Below, piece by piece: positions 10,993 through 23,055 of a stretch of DNA of 64,000 nucleotides (within the stretch, counting starts at the first letter, position 1; each line of letters starts with the position of its first letter). The DNA is taken from NCBI GenBank assembly GCA_049724395.1, contig JAUGWO010000021.1, positions 1 to 64,000 on the forward strand. Reading direction: 5' to 3'. The notes under the pieces were generated by a model. That model did not search any database. It saw only the letters and a list, made by a program, of their open reading frames with translations, and was not told where the DNA came from. This stretch comes from Spongospora subterranea f. sp. subterranea. Its lineage: Eukaryota > Endomyxa: Phytomyxea > Phytomyxea > Plasmodiophorida. A program made the position numbers and the translations under genes.

Positions 10993-12667
10993 GATTGTAA
11001 CGGATCAGAAATGATAGTCCGATTTGCGGAGTTTCAAAAAATTAACGCGGTTTTTAATTTTGTGAGGGTTTTAGTTGCGCGGCCGCACTGCGAATGTTCT
11101 TACCTATTCATAGCTATAAATAGGGCCAATTTCTTCTTGAGGAGGCTGCTCTATGACTTGTCCAAATCTAGGGTTTTGAATGGTTGCGGGAGAACGCCCG
11201 CTGGGGCGCCAATTCCTGGTTATTTTAACTTTGAATCACGCCAGTAGATGCGGAACGAGGAAAGCGACCCAACGCTACTAACAGTGAGCGAAACGGGGTA
11301 CTGCAGGCGTTGTTAAGGCAGTCCAAAGAAAGCACTTTAAAAAGGGGGGCAATAAAGGAAGTTGCTGCGGCTTTTAAACTTTCTACCAAATCGGTGTCCA
11401 GAATTTGGAAAAGAGCAAAAGAATGCTTTAACAACGGTCAAGTTTTCGCTGACGTCAGTTCTAGAATAAAAAGCAGATCGGGTAAAACGAAAATGCGCAG
11501 AGGGGAACTGAAGAGAAAAATCCAACAGGTTCCCTCAAGACAGAGAGGAACTCTAGCAGGACTTTCCAAAGCATCTGGAATTTCAATTTCAACATTGTTT
11601 AACCTTAAATCAGAGGACAATTTGAAGAGAATTTCCAGTACAGATAAGCCAACGCTTACGGAAGAAAACAAGAAACAAAGGCTTCAATTCGCGCTCTCCT
11701 TGCTCTGCCCAAACTCAAACACATTCCAAACCATGTACGATTACGTCCATGTTGATGAAAAATGGTTTTACTTGACCAAAACAAAAGCGAACTACTACCT
11801 TTTGCCCGAGGAAGAGATGCCGCATCGAACGGTCAAGAGTAAGCGTGTCATTGCCAAGGTGATGTTCCTTGCTGCGGTTGCAAGGCCGCGCTATGATCCA
11901 AACCGAAAATGTCAATTTGATGGCAAGATTGGGATTTGGCCGTTTGTCATCAAAGAGCCTGCAAAAAGAGGGTCTCGAAACAGAGCGCGAGGCATGATAG
12001 TTACCAGACCTATTGAGGTCACCAGGGTAGAGTATATTCAAGCGATTACAGAAAAAGTGATCCCGTCTATCAAGGAAAAATGGCCAGTTGGAAGCAAAGA
12101 CATGCATATCAAAATCCAGCAGGATAACGCGCGTCCACACGTCAAGGTGGACGATCCGGTCATGATAGAAGCTGGAACATCTTCAGGTTGGAACATTTCA
12201 TTGTCATGCCAGCCACCCAACAGCCCAGATTTCAATGTTCTGGATCTAGGATTTTTCAATTCCATTCAAGCATTACAGCATCAAACAGCCCCAAAAAACA
12301 TTGACGAGCTCATCGACGCTGTGGAAACTGCTTTCATTGAAACGCCCATCGAAAAACTTGACAATGTTTTTCTTTCTATGCACATGGCAATGGAATCGAC
12401 CATGAAAATAGGTGGCTGTAACCGGTATGCGCTTGCTCACATTGGCAAAAACAAATTACGATTAGCTGGTAACCTGCCAATATCGTTGATTTGCGACCAG
12501 CAAGCGATGGAGAATGCTAAACAATTACTGAATGGCTAGGGCTGCAATGACAAAGAAATGGTCCAACTTGCTGATGTTCAAGCTTTTGTTTCTCCGATAT
12601 GGTATCGGACTATCATATCTGAATAAAAAAATCCGCAAATCGGACTATCATTTCTGAACGGAGGGAG
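10993..12667 (+). mobile_element. Mariner-like element 1
   Basis: The right end reads CAGAAATGATAGTCCG inverted, ending in GAACGGAGGGAG followed by TA (12668). The left end retains ATCAGAAATGATAGTCCGAT at about 11004 but its outermost bases have decayed, so the left boundary is approximate. The right end carries a second copy of the inner TIR motif (CGGACTATCATATCTGA at about 12605) just inside the outer one. The terminal CTCCCTCCGTT resembles plant Stowaway/mariner ends. It carries one transposase gene. Confidence 0.8.
11248..12539 (+). pseudogene. Mariner-like transposase (DD39D type), N-terminal frameshift
   Basis: The main frame (from about 11241) has no ATG before 11310. The ATG at 11248 is in another frame and joins the conserved N-terminus (LTVSE then RNGVLQALL) only after a one-base shift near 11290. 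The rest is open to 12539: a helix-turn-helix region (IKEVAAAFKLSTKSVSRIWKR), then catalytic Asp blocks YVHVDEKWFYLTK, IQQDNARPH and PPNSPDFNVLDLGFF, the plant/oomycete-style mariner signature. The protein would bind the TIRs and move the element by a TA-target cut-and-paste reaction. One shift near the start is the only visible lesion, so decay is mild. Confidence 0.8.
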
Positions 12668-13669
12668 TAGATGTCTTGCGATTAGACCATTTGTACCGTT
12701 CCATTGCGCGGGCAATGAACATGCGAAAATTATGAGCTTTTGCAACGATTTTGTGGAACTCATTCGAAGCGATTGAACCGATAAAGTGCAACCTTATTAC
12801 GCTTGTAACTTGATCGAGGGTACATGGGCTGCTGTTGTCCCATCTCTCCCGGATGTCCATGAAAAGCTCTTCATTCGAAAATCTCGGCTTGCGCCCCAGT
12901 TTCCGTCAATGCTCACACGATTTGAATCTCGATTGACATACGTTGTCGTGCCTTGCTTGGCGCGTGTTACGAGTTTTTGCACACTGTTGCTGTCGAAATG
13001 AAAAGTCAGTTGAGATAAAGGTGGCGCGCCTGTGACAATTCGTCTATCGAAGACAGTACTGATTTGGGCATGAGTTCCGCAGCGTTGGCGAAAACGACGG
13101 CAAAATGCTTGAGCAGAATCGAATGCACAACGGCCGACCACTTTAACGATGGCAAGAACGGCGCCCACTTGCCCTGCAACGACTTGGATGTGATTTTTTT
13201 CAGTGTGCTGGGTTTTAGGCCAACAGCGCGCGCCGACAGAGAAAAGTTAAATTGGCCAAGCTCTGGATGATAAAAAACCACGTCCATTCTCGGGCTCTGC
13301 GTTTGCCAGGAATGATTGCAGCATGGGCACAGAATGTAGGATCATCCATCCGATCACTCGATGCAGTAGCTACCTCGCACATTGACAAAATATCGTCAAC
13401 AACGCCAATTACAGTATGAAGTTCTACAGAATCTTCGAAAATACCCATCGCAGCCAAGACAACTTGTCGACGAGAAACCTGTGCATGATCATGGTCGACT
13501 CGAATGTTTAACCGTTGCCTCCCCCCTTGATTCGCTGAATGGTCGCGACACCCCATGGTCTGGATGTTTGCCTGAGCGAACTGTTTCGGCGTCTTGTGAA
13601 CAATAGGATGAGTTGATTTTTGACGAGTATTCTGAGTAGGTTTAATGTCCCAAGCGAACGTTGCTTGAA
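12668..13669 (-). other. Unrecognised, possibly decayed coding DNA
   Basis: Several overlapping minus-strand frames (12648-12860, 12797-13168, 13006-13287, 13215-13556) look protein-like in composition but change frame repeatedly. I recognise no family. A single decayed gene reading from about 13600 toward 12600 is possible. I see no TIR or LTR. Confidence 0.3.
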
Positions 13670-14125
13670 CTAGTTTCGGCTGGGGGCAAATGATTTGCTC
13701 GCCAATTTGTTATCGTTTTGTTCAACTAATGGTTGCTTGCAGGCTCGAACGGGTTCAGCCATGCTTGCGTCAACATGATTGGCATTCGAAAGAGATTGAG
13801 ACCATGGAACAGAAGCTCCAGTGACCAGTTGAGGACAAAAGTGATTAAGATTGCTCACGGTAAATATATGCAACCTCGGGACAACCTCCTCTGGGCAATC
13901 AGGATCACCTAATATATCAACAGTCAGCACATTAATTAACCCAGCCAAAACAGCATTGGATGCAACCGGTTGGTTTTTTAGAATGTCGTAAACTGTTGAA
14001 TTTACGGCGCAAAGACTCCATGTCTCGCAACTCGAAACCTGTCGGGAGGTGTGTGTTGTAACTAGACTGGAGGTCTTCCCATTGTAATGTCCCGGCGGAA
14101 GTAGTTCTTCAATTAGAGAGAGCAA
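13670..14125 (-). CDS. Hypothetical ORF, 151 aa
   Basis: An uninterrupted minus-strand frame of 151 codons. The protein is Cys/Ser/Thr-containing, with no signal peptide or membrane segment that I can see, and I recognise no domain. It lies between the minisatellite and the unrecognised stretch at 12.7-13.7 kb and could be a fragment of the same decayed gene. It may also be chance. The terminal stop at 13670 is followed by further sense-like sequence in another frame. Confidence 0.3.
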   Translation of the reverse strand: MLSLIEELLPPGHYNGKTSSLVTTHTSRQVSSCETWSLCAVNSTVYDILKNQPVASNAVLAGLINVLTVDILGDPDCPEEVVPRLHIFTVSNLNHFCPQLVTGASVPWSQSLSNANHVDASMAEPVRACKQPLVEQNDNKLASKSFAPSRN

Positions 14126-14298
14126 GCCTAATACAAATTGATCGAATGTTACAACCAGGTAATGTCAAGTTCTCTTACGGTCCAACTCTGGGGCGATGAA
14201 CAATTTTCCACGTCGTTTGCCTGTTGACCCGACTTTCTTTGCAGACATGTTAATGATGTGGTGAGAAGGCTAACTGTCGCTTTTTGACAAAGCCCGCC

Positions 14299-15030
14299 AA
14301 ATTCATCATACCGTTTATACCGAAGGGCGCTAAAATCATCGACCCGAAGCACGCCAAAATCATCATACCGTTTATACCGAAGGTCGCTAAAATCATCGAC
14401 CCGAAGCCCGCCAAAATCATCAAACCGAAGGTCGCTAAAATCATCGCCCCGAAGCCCGCCAAAATCATCATACCGAAGGTCGCTAAAATCATCGACCCGA
14501 AGCCCGCCAAAATCATCATACCGAAGGTCGCTAAAATCATCGACCCGAAGCCCGCCAAAATGATCATACCGAAGGCCGCTAAAATCATCGACTCGAAGCC
14601 CGCCAAAATCATCATACCGAAGGTCGCTAAAATCATCGACCCGAAGCCCCCCAAAATCATCATACCGAAGGTCGCTAAAATCATCGACCCGAAGCCCCCC
14701 AAAATCATCATACCGAAGGTCGCTAAAATCATCGACCCGAAGCCCCCCAAAATCATCATACCGAAGGTCGCTAAAATCATCGACCCGAAGCCCCCCAAAA
14801 TCATCATACCGAAGGTCGCTAAAATCATCGACCCGAAGCCCCCCAAAATCATCATACCGAAGGTCGCTAAAATCATCGACCCGAAGCCCCCCAAAATCAT
14901 CATACCGAAGGTCGCTAAAATCATCGACCCGAAGCCCCCCAAAATCATCATACCGAAGGTCGCTAAAATCATCGACCCGAAGCCCCCCAAAATCGTCATA
15001 CCGAAGGTCGGTAAAATTCATCGACACCCG
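14299..15030. repeat. 48-bp minisatellite, about 15 copies
   Basis: The unit is two related 24-mers: AAAATCATCATACCGAAGG... and AAAATCATCGACCCGAAGC..., each ending in a variable six bases. About 15 units run head to tail. Units on the right half are nearly identical (CCCCCC variant) and those on the left are diverged (CCCGCC variant, with 9-bp insertions near 14310 and 14366). Because 48 is a multiple of three and the unit has no stops in several frames, long frames occur on both strands (14149-15114 minus, repeating RYDDFGGLRVDDFSDL; 14284-15213 plus, repeating KPPKIIIPKVAKIID). Neither is flanked by a recognisable domain. Confidence 0.9.
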
Positions 15031-15214
15031 CCGGACGCAATGGTAAATCGAGGGAGAACTGTGTACATATTGATGCAACTCCGAGGTTGTCAGGCGGCGC
15101 AAGTTTTGGCGCAAAACTTGACAATGTATTCATCAAACTCCGTGCGAGTCACCGTGTATTGGGGTAATTTACGGATAACTTCACTATGCCGTCTTCTAGA
15201 AAAAAGGTTTTAAA

Positions 15215-15370
15215 GTGTCTTTTGGCAATGACAAAGACGCCATGACCAAGTTCATGGAGCTGGGATCAGCATACAAAGTCCAAAACGGCGTTATTGAAGT
15301 CAAGTTTGGTACCGATTTGCGGTTTACAGATACTGTCATAGCGAAAGTAAGTTTGTGTGCTTGTATATCT
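15215..15370 (+). pseudogene. MULE transposase fragment
   Basis: A short frame with VSFGNDKDAMTKFMELG, parallel to the segments FGKDPDCMTKFMEAG (about 840, minus) and DPDSMNEFMKFG (about 58300, plus). In the last case the segment follows a MULE zinc-binding domain, so this is probably the piece between the DNA-binding and catalytic domains. Nothing recognisable lies on either side. Confidence 0.5.
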
Positions 15371-15570
15371 ACATAGTCCTGATCGGTATTATTGTGTAGC
15401 CTTCAATGGTTCAATACATTACGATGTACAGAGACTTGGTCAATAAGACCGTACTCATAATATCGTTTGTAAAGAATGGTTGATATGATCAACACACTGA
15501 TACACGTTCTGGGTCAATAAGCGGACCGAGTGAAATCTGCCTAAAGAGCAGCCGTTTTATACAATGCAGT

Positions 15571-18500
15571 TCAAGGCCACTGTTTTCGAAAAAGGTCAAC
15601 AATTGTGGCGGCGATAGGTGTATTGTTTGCCCTCTTCATTCTCATAGCCAACTCCAGCGCTGTCTCGCCAAAAGCCGTGATGGTGCGGCAGGCACCTTTT
15701 TCCAAAAGAACCCGAACCACATCGACCCTGGATTCAGTCAGATTAGTCACCTAATCAAAGGTGGTTGATTAGGCGTAATTTGCCCAACCGCTGTTGCGAA
15801 ACTGCCAAATGTAGAGCAGTTTTGCCATACTTGTTTTGGATGTTGAATAGTTGTTTGTCCCACGTTCCACAGAAAATGTCTTGCAGTTTCCTGTGAAATC
15901 AATTCAGCGATTTCGATGTTTTAGACACATATGTGTGAACATGGACAGGTCGCAAAGACTCAGCAATCCACCAAATAACCCAAGCTGTCCCGTCATCTTA
16001 TCCTGCCACACTTGACGAAGAGCTTTTGCTTCAATTATATCGATTACGATCTGCTCACTTCTGTAAGATATAAATCAGATTATTTGACAATATATATGAA
16101 ACTCGATCAGTGTACAGGTTATGCTCTACTGCAAGATGCAGAACTGTATTTTTGAAATGGTTAAGAGCCTTGGGATTGGCGCCTCTATCCAACAGATCCT
16201 TGATAACGTTTTCCCTAACAAATCATTTTATTTAGATGATGATCAATGTCAAATACAAATTTCGACCAACCGATTACATATAACAGCTTTATGGAGAAGA
16301 GTGTCTCCATCATTATTGTGGTGGTTAATGTCCATGTTTTCGATGGTTGAAATAATGAATTCGTCTGTCCTGTGAGCACTTCAAATCATGTATGAATGTT
16401 TGATAAAGATTGAGCAATTTACATGAACCCAGGCATATCGAAATGCAAGGGTGTGTTCCCATCGTTATCCGCTAAGTGCGGGTCAGCACCTCTTTCAAAC
16501 AACAGTTGGGCGATTTGGTGACTGCGACAAAATCCCATTATTGACGATTCAGATCCAGACAGTAAACTTTGCCAACCGCGAAAAACGGAACGCTAATAAG
16601 AGACCAGTTTCGCCCTGATGGTTCCTCAGATTGATTATTTCGCATGCGCCAATCTGTCTGTGTGATGAATTCACTGAATTGAATGTGCTAGATCCACATT
16701 TGAGGGGATAACGATCATCATGATTCACTTCTCCATTCAAAAACACAGAAATTTGCGTGATTCCAATCTGACCCAGATTATGGGCCGCTTTGCGTCCCGC
16801 ATCAAGTATATGAATGAGTATCTGCTTATTTCTGTAACATTCCAATCAGATACAATAATATTAGCAAATTAAACAGCATACACGTGACTGTGTACTGCAC
16901 GATGCAGTGCTGTATTTCCAGAATTGTCAGCAATAGTCGGATTGGCGCCTTTATCCAACAGATACTTGACCACCACTTCCCTAACAAATCAGTTGTATTG
17001 AAGGGCGGCTCAGTGTCCAACACAAATCACGCCCAACCGACAAAGCCTAATGGCAAGATGGAGAATTGTGGATCCATCAATGTATCGGTGATTGACATCA
17101 ACGTTTTGTATCATTGAGATGAAGATTTCGTCGGTCCTGTCATCACTTTAGGGAATATATGAAAAAAAAATGTGATGTTTCAACGATTTACATGGTTGTG
17201 TCGTGAAATGGCCATAGTTGATCTCTATCTGTTATGGTGGGATCGGCACCATTCTCCAACAGAATTTTGGCGATACCAGCACTGTTGATAACAAAAAGGA
17301 GAATGATTTGATGAATCCTAAACAGTAAATTTGACTAACTTATGAAAATAAGCAGCAACAAAAAGAGCAGTTCGCCCGGTCTGCTCCCGCACATTCATTA
17401 TTCCATCGCAATACAGATTGAGTACTTCAATAACGACGTCTTTGTTTCTGTGAGATCAAAATCAGCGACTTAAATGTGCTGAATTAACATTGAAGCAATA
17501 TACAGGCCACGGTCAATCAATGTGTGAATTATACTCGAATAGAAGCGTTCCGTCATGCCACTTTGGAGCAGAAGGTGAGATGGTTTTGACCTCCCCGCAT
17601 GAATGATATGAATGATGATCTGCTGACTTCTGTGAACTTCCATCAATATCTAGGGTATTGAAAAATCAGTGCAGTATACAGGCCATTGTCAATTGCGAAG
17701 TGCAGTGCAGTCATGCCTTGGCGATCAGCAATAATGGGATTGGCCCCTCTATCCAAAAGATCCTTGACCAAAACCTCCCTAAATTGCCAATTATCTTGTG
17801 GCGCTGATCTATGTCAAAGAACAAAATTACGACCAACCGTTTACAAATAATAGCAGTGCGCAGGATTGTTCCCCGTAGTTGTTCCGGTCGTTGACACTCA
17901 TACGTTGTATGCATGAGAGAATGATTTCGTCTGTCCTATGAGCACAGCTGTAAAACCTTTAATGATTCGTGAGATTTGGTGTGTTTACAATTCAGAAGGC
18001 ATATTGATATGAAATGGCGTGTTGCCGTTATTATCCTTTATAGAGGGATCGGCCCCTCTGTCCAACAGATCCTTGACCACAACTCCCCTGAGTAACCAGT
18101 TTCCTGAGGCGCTGAACTGTCTCAAAGAACAAATTACGACCAACCGTTCATACTTTACAGCCGTATGGAGCAGTGTGGACCCTTTGTTGTTCCGGAGGTT
18201 GACATTCATATGTTGTATGCATGAGAGAATGATTTCGTCTGTGCTGTGAGCAGATCAGCCAAACTTTGCTGATTGGTGAGATTTGGTGTGTTTACAATTG
18301 AGACAACATGTTGATATGAAATGGGGTGTTTCCGTTATCATCCGTCAAAGAGGGATCCGCCCCTTTGTCCAACAGATCCTTGACCACAACTCCTCTGAAT
18401 AATCAGCTTTCTGAGCCGCTGAACTGTATGAAAGAACAAAGTTACCGTTCAGACTCTATAGCCTTATGAAGCAGTGTGGACCCTTTGTCGTTCCGGTGGT

Positions 18501-19953
18501 TGACATTCATATGTTGTATGCATGAGAGAATGATTTCGTCTGTCCTGTGAGCACATTAGTTCCAAGTTTGATATTTTGGTGAGATGTGGGCGATATACAA
18601 TGCAGATGGCATTTTAATGTGAAATGGGGTGTTCCCATCATTGTCCATTATAGATGGATCGGCCCCTTTGGTCCAACAGAATTCGGACTATATGAAAACT
18701 AAAGAAAAGGCATCTCAAATTTTCATGCGCAAATAAGAAATAAACAGAAGATTTGACCAACCGATTAAAAATAACTGCCTTTACGAGAGCAGTATTCCCA
18801 AAATCGTTCCTGAGATTGATTATATCCGATGTCGCCACATGATGGGCACATGGATTCCTGTGAGTTCAAATCAGCGACTTCAATCATTTCGACCGACCGG
18901 TTAGCACTATACAGGTCATTATGAATTACTTTGCCACTTAAACACACAGAAGGTTCCGTCATCCCATTCGGGTCCAAAATATCGACTGTCCTTCGCCTCG
19001 CCGCATCAATCATTTCTAAAATGATCTCTTCACTCCTGTGAGATCTCAATCAGATGTGTTCGATATACAAATAAACAGATTAGAGCAGTTTACAGGTTAT
19101 TCTTTACTGCAAGGTGCAATGGCGTATTCCCATGTGTGTTAGCAATGATGGGATTGGCCCCTTTTTCCAACAGCCTCTTGACAATCACGTTCCTATAATC
19201 CGGTTGAAATTATTGACAGGACATCAAAATCAAACAGTATATTCGACCAACCGAATATAATGAACTGCCATGTGGAGTGGGGTATCACCAGCCGAGTTCT
19301 TGAGATCAATAACTTGTGGTTTCAACATTTTGATCGTGTCCAAGATCTTAATGACGGCGATATTTCTATAGACGTCTGAGATAAGATGTGATACCATGTG
19401 ATGAGGAATATAATACAGGCCCCGAAAAGCGGCGATGTGCAATGGAGTATTCCCATATTGATCCGTTAACAATAGATTGGCCCCTCTGTCTATTATAATG
19501 ATAGCGACATTTTCCCTATTGAAGTTAAAAGACCTGGAAAACAGAGCCCTTGTCACCTTTAGTTTACCGGTTGCATAAAAGCGCCATATTCATAGTGGTG
19601 GTGCGACGCGTCAATGACCTATCCTGTGATGTTTTTTATTAGTTTAATATTGTATCAGTCCCATATAATGTTCAAACCATTCCGTTCCAATGTCCCCACA
19701 TATCATCGCTGAGTGGAACAGTATAGGGGCGATTAATGAACTCCTCCTCAATCTCATAAGCCAATTTCTCAGCTAATTCATCTCTAGATGATCCGATTAG
19801 TCATTTACAGCATAACTCAACATAATTACTGGATATGGACCCGTTTTTTAATGCAGTATGTAAGACATCTTGCGATGTTTGGACAATCATTGCGACACTA
19901 GACCTCAAAATCATTAGCATAAAAACAATCTCTGAAATACCTGTTCCTGTCAT
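15571..19953 (-). pseudogene. Secreted ankyrin-repeat protein gene, frameshifted paralogue
   Basis: Minus-strand gene with the same plan as the intact gene at 30831-33810. Exon 1 (19841-19953) encodes a signal-peptide-like start (MTGTGISEIVFMLMILRSS). Next exons: 19678-19783, 19568-19623, 19417-19515, 19252-19365, 19094-19192, 18913-19035, 18762-18857. Lengths of exons 2-4 (106, 56, 99 nt) equal those of the paralogue. Introns are 51-63 nt. Ankyrin signatures are plain, such as DQYGNTPLHIAA and DNNGNTPFHI. Exon 9 (from 18698) has an extra G at about 18669 (CTTTGG for CTTTG in sister repeats), which destroys the frame. The C-terminal exon ends with a stop at 15571-15573 and matches the paralogue's last exon. 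I did not resolve every exon between 18.6 and 15.8 kb. Confidence 0.75.
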
Positions 19954-20600
19954 AATGATATCACAATAATGACCAATTACTTTTATAATGATTGTGATAT
20001 AGATCACCAGACTGTGATATAATTATCGGGTCTGTCACTTCGATTACGGGTACAGACGAGGTTGTGTCACACACATTTCTGTGCATTTCTTCAAGTGAAC
20101 TTTGCAACTGTTCCACACTGTTCTAATGAAATATACTAGAAAGCAGCCTGAGAGTAAGGTCAAGGTCAAGTGGGTTTACTTGAGGGTCTGGAGACTCGTT
20201 ATCAACACGTGGAAGAATAGCCTGCCAATTCTTACAAACTAAGTTACTGACGGACCCTTCGCTAGGACAGAAACGCTTAGCTCTCAGGTTCTCCCAGTCT
20301 GCTGGTTTTCAATTGAACACATCAATAGCGGAACTTCAGCCTTCCTAAGGTCACCAACCCCTACCTCTTCAGCCAAAAATATAACGGCCAAATCACGACA
20401 GTGCTCTTTGAAGACCAGGGTGCTGAAGCCATTGAATGTACACATATTGTCTTCATGGCAGCGAATACAATGTTACACAATGAATGAATACATTTTACAA
20501 ATCAAACATTTGATTTTGTGCAAATCGTTTTTTCTTAACGCGTGAAGAATGCAGTATCAGGGGCAATTATTTACATTTATGGTGTAAATAACTGCATCGC
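19954..20600. other. Upstream region of the ankyrin pseudogene
   Basis: No gene recognised. The first 150 bases are A/T-rich and would contain the promoter of the minus-strand ankyrin gene, but no TATA or initiator element is distinctive enough to call. Confidence 0.4.
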
Positions 20601-21183
20601 ATTTGCCGCCATGAAATCAATGATATTGTCGTCTGAGCTGCGATACCTCCGCCAGAACAGCTGCGTCATAGACGCATAAAGTTCCATTCGGGACAAGTCC
20701 AGACGCAAGGAGATTGCGGTGCGGTTTCGCGCCTTCTGGTGTGATACAATCTATACCGTGTTTCTAGAATTTGACCAACAAAAGGTTCATATTCACAACC
20801 GGGAACCATATCTCGAATGTTGAGACCTTGCCGAGTTTTTCATGTCAAACCCGTTCACGGTGCAGTTTTCCGTTGCCATCTCTTGGAAAGGTTTTGTAAA
20901 CTCAGACCAATCACCGGTAAAGGGTACAATTGCCAGAATGGCATTTAAGGGTTCCGTGAGCTGGGGCGCGTTTCCCGAACGAGAGGTATCAGGTATCGGC
21001 TGCACAAACGACGCATGTTTCTGCGTCATAGACGGGTGGAGCTTTTGAAACAGCAGCTGCGTCATGTACGGGTAAAGTTTCAGGGACAATCGGCAGTTTA
21101 GGAACGAGATTCGAAGAATCCGAACATTTCAACAGTTGATTTAAAGAGATAGGAATTTTCCGTCGTCTCGTGAGGGTAACCAA
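20600..21183 (-). other. Unrecognised reading frames with a repeated MTQ-type motif
   Basis: Minus-strand frames 20989-21183 and 20793-21089 overlap in different frames. The phrases YPYMTQLLF, HPSMTQKH and, further down near 20670, YASMTQLFWRRY recur, mirrored at DNA level by GCTGCGTCATAGACG repeats (about 20660, 21020 and 21055). This could be a decayed gene with a short internal repeat. No known domain is recognised. The pogo-like element starts just beyond, at 21223. Confidence 0.25.
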
Positions 21184-21394
21184 CTGACCATAGAGGAGCG
21201 CAACCTGACAACTACCTAGGTACCGTAAACCCCGGAGAGCTAGCCCCCCTCAATGTACATACGCGGCCTCTCTTTTGTATAAGGGGGGGCCAGCTATACG
21301 GGAACTTCAACCACACTTGTTTTGGCGCCAAATTTAATGCGGGCGTTACTACCCTCTGCTCATTGTGATTCCAACGGTACCATTATTTACCAAA

Positions 21395-22529
21395 ATGAAG
21401 CGCTACTTCCCATGGAAGATCAAGGAACACATTATCAGCGAGGCGTATTCCAGAGAAGGTCTTATAAAGTCAACTGCCAGGAAGTACAATGTCTTCGCCA
21501 GCACAGATACGTCGATGGCGAAATCAAAAGGCTTGTCTGACAACCGACATCCAAGATATTTCCCACCTCAAGACTCTTAACAATGGGCGTACTCCAACAA
21601 ACGTTGAATGCTATACTCAGTTGAATACTTTTATGACAGACCTACGAGAACGAGATCGTTTGATAACGGTTGGAATGTTATGTCGCGAACTGAAAAGGTT
21701 ATCACCTGATGACCCTGCCACTATGGACGTTCTTCGAAAGCGAATATATAGATTTTTGGCTAAAGAAAAGTTTGTCCAACGTCGTGCCACACATGTTGCG
21801 CAAAATACCCGATACAGGCAAGACCACATCAACCAATTTGTTGATTACGTCAAAGAGCAAGTAAAACGGTCGAAACTTGATCCGGATTGTGTCGTTAATA
21901 TTGACGAAACTAATGTGGATTTTGATTTGAATGGGAATGTTACTTTAGCTCCCAAAGGTTCTCGAACAGTGAGCGTACGAACGACAGGTTCTTCACAGCG
22001 TGTCACTGCGTTGCTCGGCGTGACGATGTCCGGTATCAAGCTCAAAGCCATTTCTAATTTTCAAGGCAAACCTGGCGCACGAATAATGAGAGAGTTCACG
22101 CAAATGAACTATCCCTCATCCATCGTCTGCACTGTTCAAGAGAGCGCCTGGATTGACCAGAGCACATTCTCGCAATGGATTGACAAAATTTGGAAACCGT
22201 TTTGTGAAAACAAAAAATCGACTTATCTGATCATGGACCAGTGCAAGGTACACTTGATGAATTCTGTAGTGACCCAACTCCAATCCTGTGGGACGGATGT
22301 TGAATTCATTTTGGCTGGGTACACAGCAAGGTTACAAGTCTTGGATGTTGGTGTAAACAAACCATTCAAAGACTATTTAAGGAACGAGTACGAGGTTTTC
22401 ATGTTGAACAATAGCGAAAACAAGGCCCCCAGCAGACTACATGTGTCAAATTGGATTGCACGAGCATTGGAATGTATCACTATGTCGACCATTGTAAACA
22501 CTTGGAAAGGTATAGGATTTCAAGAATAA
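21395..22529 (+). pseudogene. Pogo-like (DDE_1) transposase with an N-terminal frameshift
   Basis: Starting at ATG 21395, the N-terminus is a helix-turn-helix (FPWKIKEHIISEAYSREG...TARKYNV). One extra base near 21488 is needed to join it to SPAQIRRWRNQK, the expected continuation. From 21489 the frame is open to 22529. Catalytic Asp residues are all present: VVNIDETNVDFD, TYLIMDQCKVH and VLDVGVNKPFKDYLR. The enzyme would cut at the TIRs and insert at TA. The shift lies in the DNA-binding part only. Confidence 0.8.
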
Positions 22530-22534
22530 ATTTA

Positions 22535-22915
22535 TTATTCGTTTAGAGGTATTAAATCCAGTAAACGAAAGGACGCCATTCCTTTGTTGCGATGGCTTTT
22601 GTTTCGCTTGGCGACGTTGTCAGACTCGTTATACAATTGCAAAATTTGTGCAAATTTGTCTTCATAGTCGTCTTTCGATCTTGCCACGATGTTTCTTGGT
22701 AAGAAACCAACTCGGCAGCTCTGGACGCCGTCGCGGATTCGATAGCATGCCACACCGTTTTCAACGGTTCCTTCTGAAGTGCAAAGTATGGTATGCTTAA
22801 AGAGAACAAGCATTTCTGATTCTAAATATTCACCACACACTCTGTGTGACTCACAAGAACGCCCATTGGAAGCGTCATGCAGCCCAACGATTTCCCCATC
22901 GCCAACATCAGTCAT
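22535..22915 (-). CDS. Second gene of the pogo-like element, 126 aa, unknown
   Basis: An uninterrupted frame on the strand opposite the transposase, ending 6 bp from its stop. It lies wholly inside the TIRs, so it belongs to the element. The protein has a block RVGFLPRNIVARSKDDYEDK and a basic KRNKSHRNKG stretch. The VGFLPR phrase is faintly like the HIRAN domain (VG.LPR), a DNA-end-binding fold, but this is only a suggestion. I recall similar short frames beside DDE transposases in some protist elements but cannot name a family. A role as an accessory DNA-binding factor is inference. Confidence 0.5.
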   Translation of the reverse strand: MTDVGDGEIVGLHDASNGRSCESHRVCGEYLESEMLVLFKHTILCTSEGTVENGVACYRIRDGVQSCRVGFLPRNIVARSKDDYEDKFAQILQLYNESDNVAKRNKSHRNKGMASFRLLDLIPLNE

Positions 22916-23055
22916 TTCTGTGGAAAAATGTAAGCCCGTGAAAAAATGTACATCAAGGGGGGCCAGGTATACGGGGGGGCCAGCTCACCGGGGTTTACGG
23001 TAGTACAGTGCACCCCACTGGCGGACAGAAGCCATTTCATCAGCCGGTCTCAGTA

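Larger units (their letters stand above)
21223..23000 (+). mobile_element. Pogo-like transposon with two convergent genes
   Basis: Inverted ends CCGTAAACCCCGG (21223) and CCGGGGTTTACGG (ending 23000) are each flanked by TA (21221-21222 and 23001-23002). Inner subterminal DNA repeats GGCCAGCT/AGCTGGCC and GGGGGGCCAG motifs near both ends. The element carries a plus-strand transposase (to 22529) and a minus-strand second frame (22535-22915) whose stop lies only 6 bp from the transposase stop. The perfect 13-bp termini and open catalytic domain suggest moderate age. Confidence 0.85.

Noticed and set aside
11310-12539. Mariner 1 transposase starting at 11310 as an intact gene
   Set aside because: The codon at 11310 is TTG, and conserved N-terminal residues lie upstream of it. 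The only ATG is out of frame, so a frameshift is more likely than a TTG start.
14284-15213. Plus-strand 309-codon frame through the minisatellite as a gene
   Set aside because: The length is explained by the 48-bp repeat having no stops in this frame. The flanks outside the repeat are short and show no domain or convincing start. The minus-strand frame is equally long.
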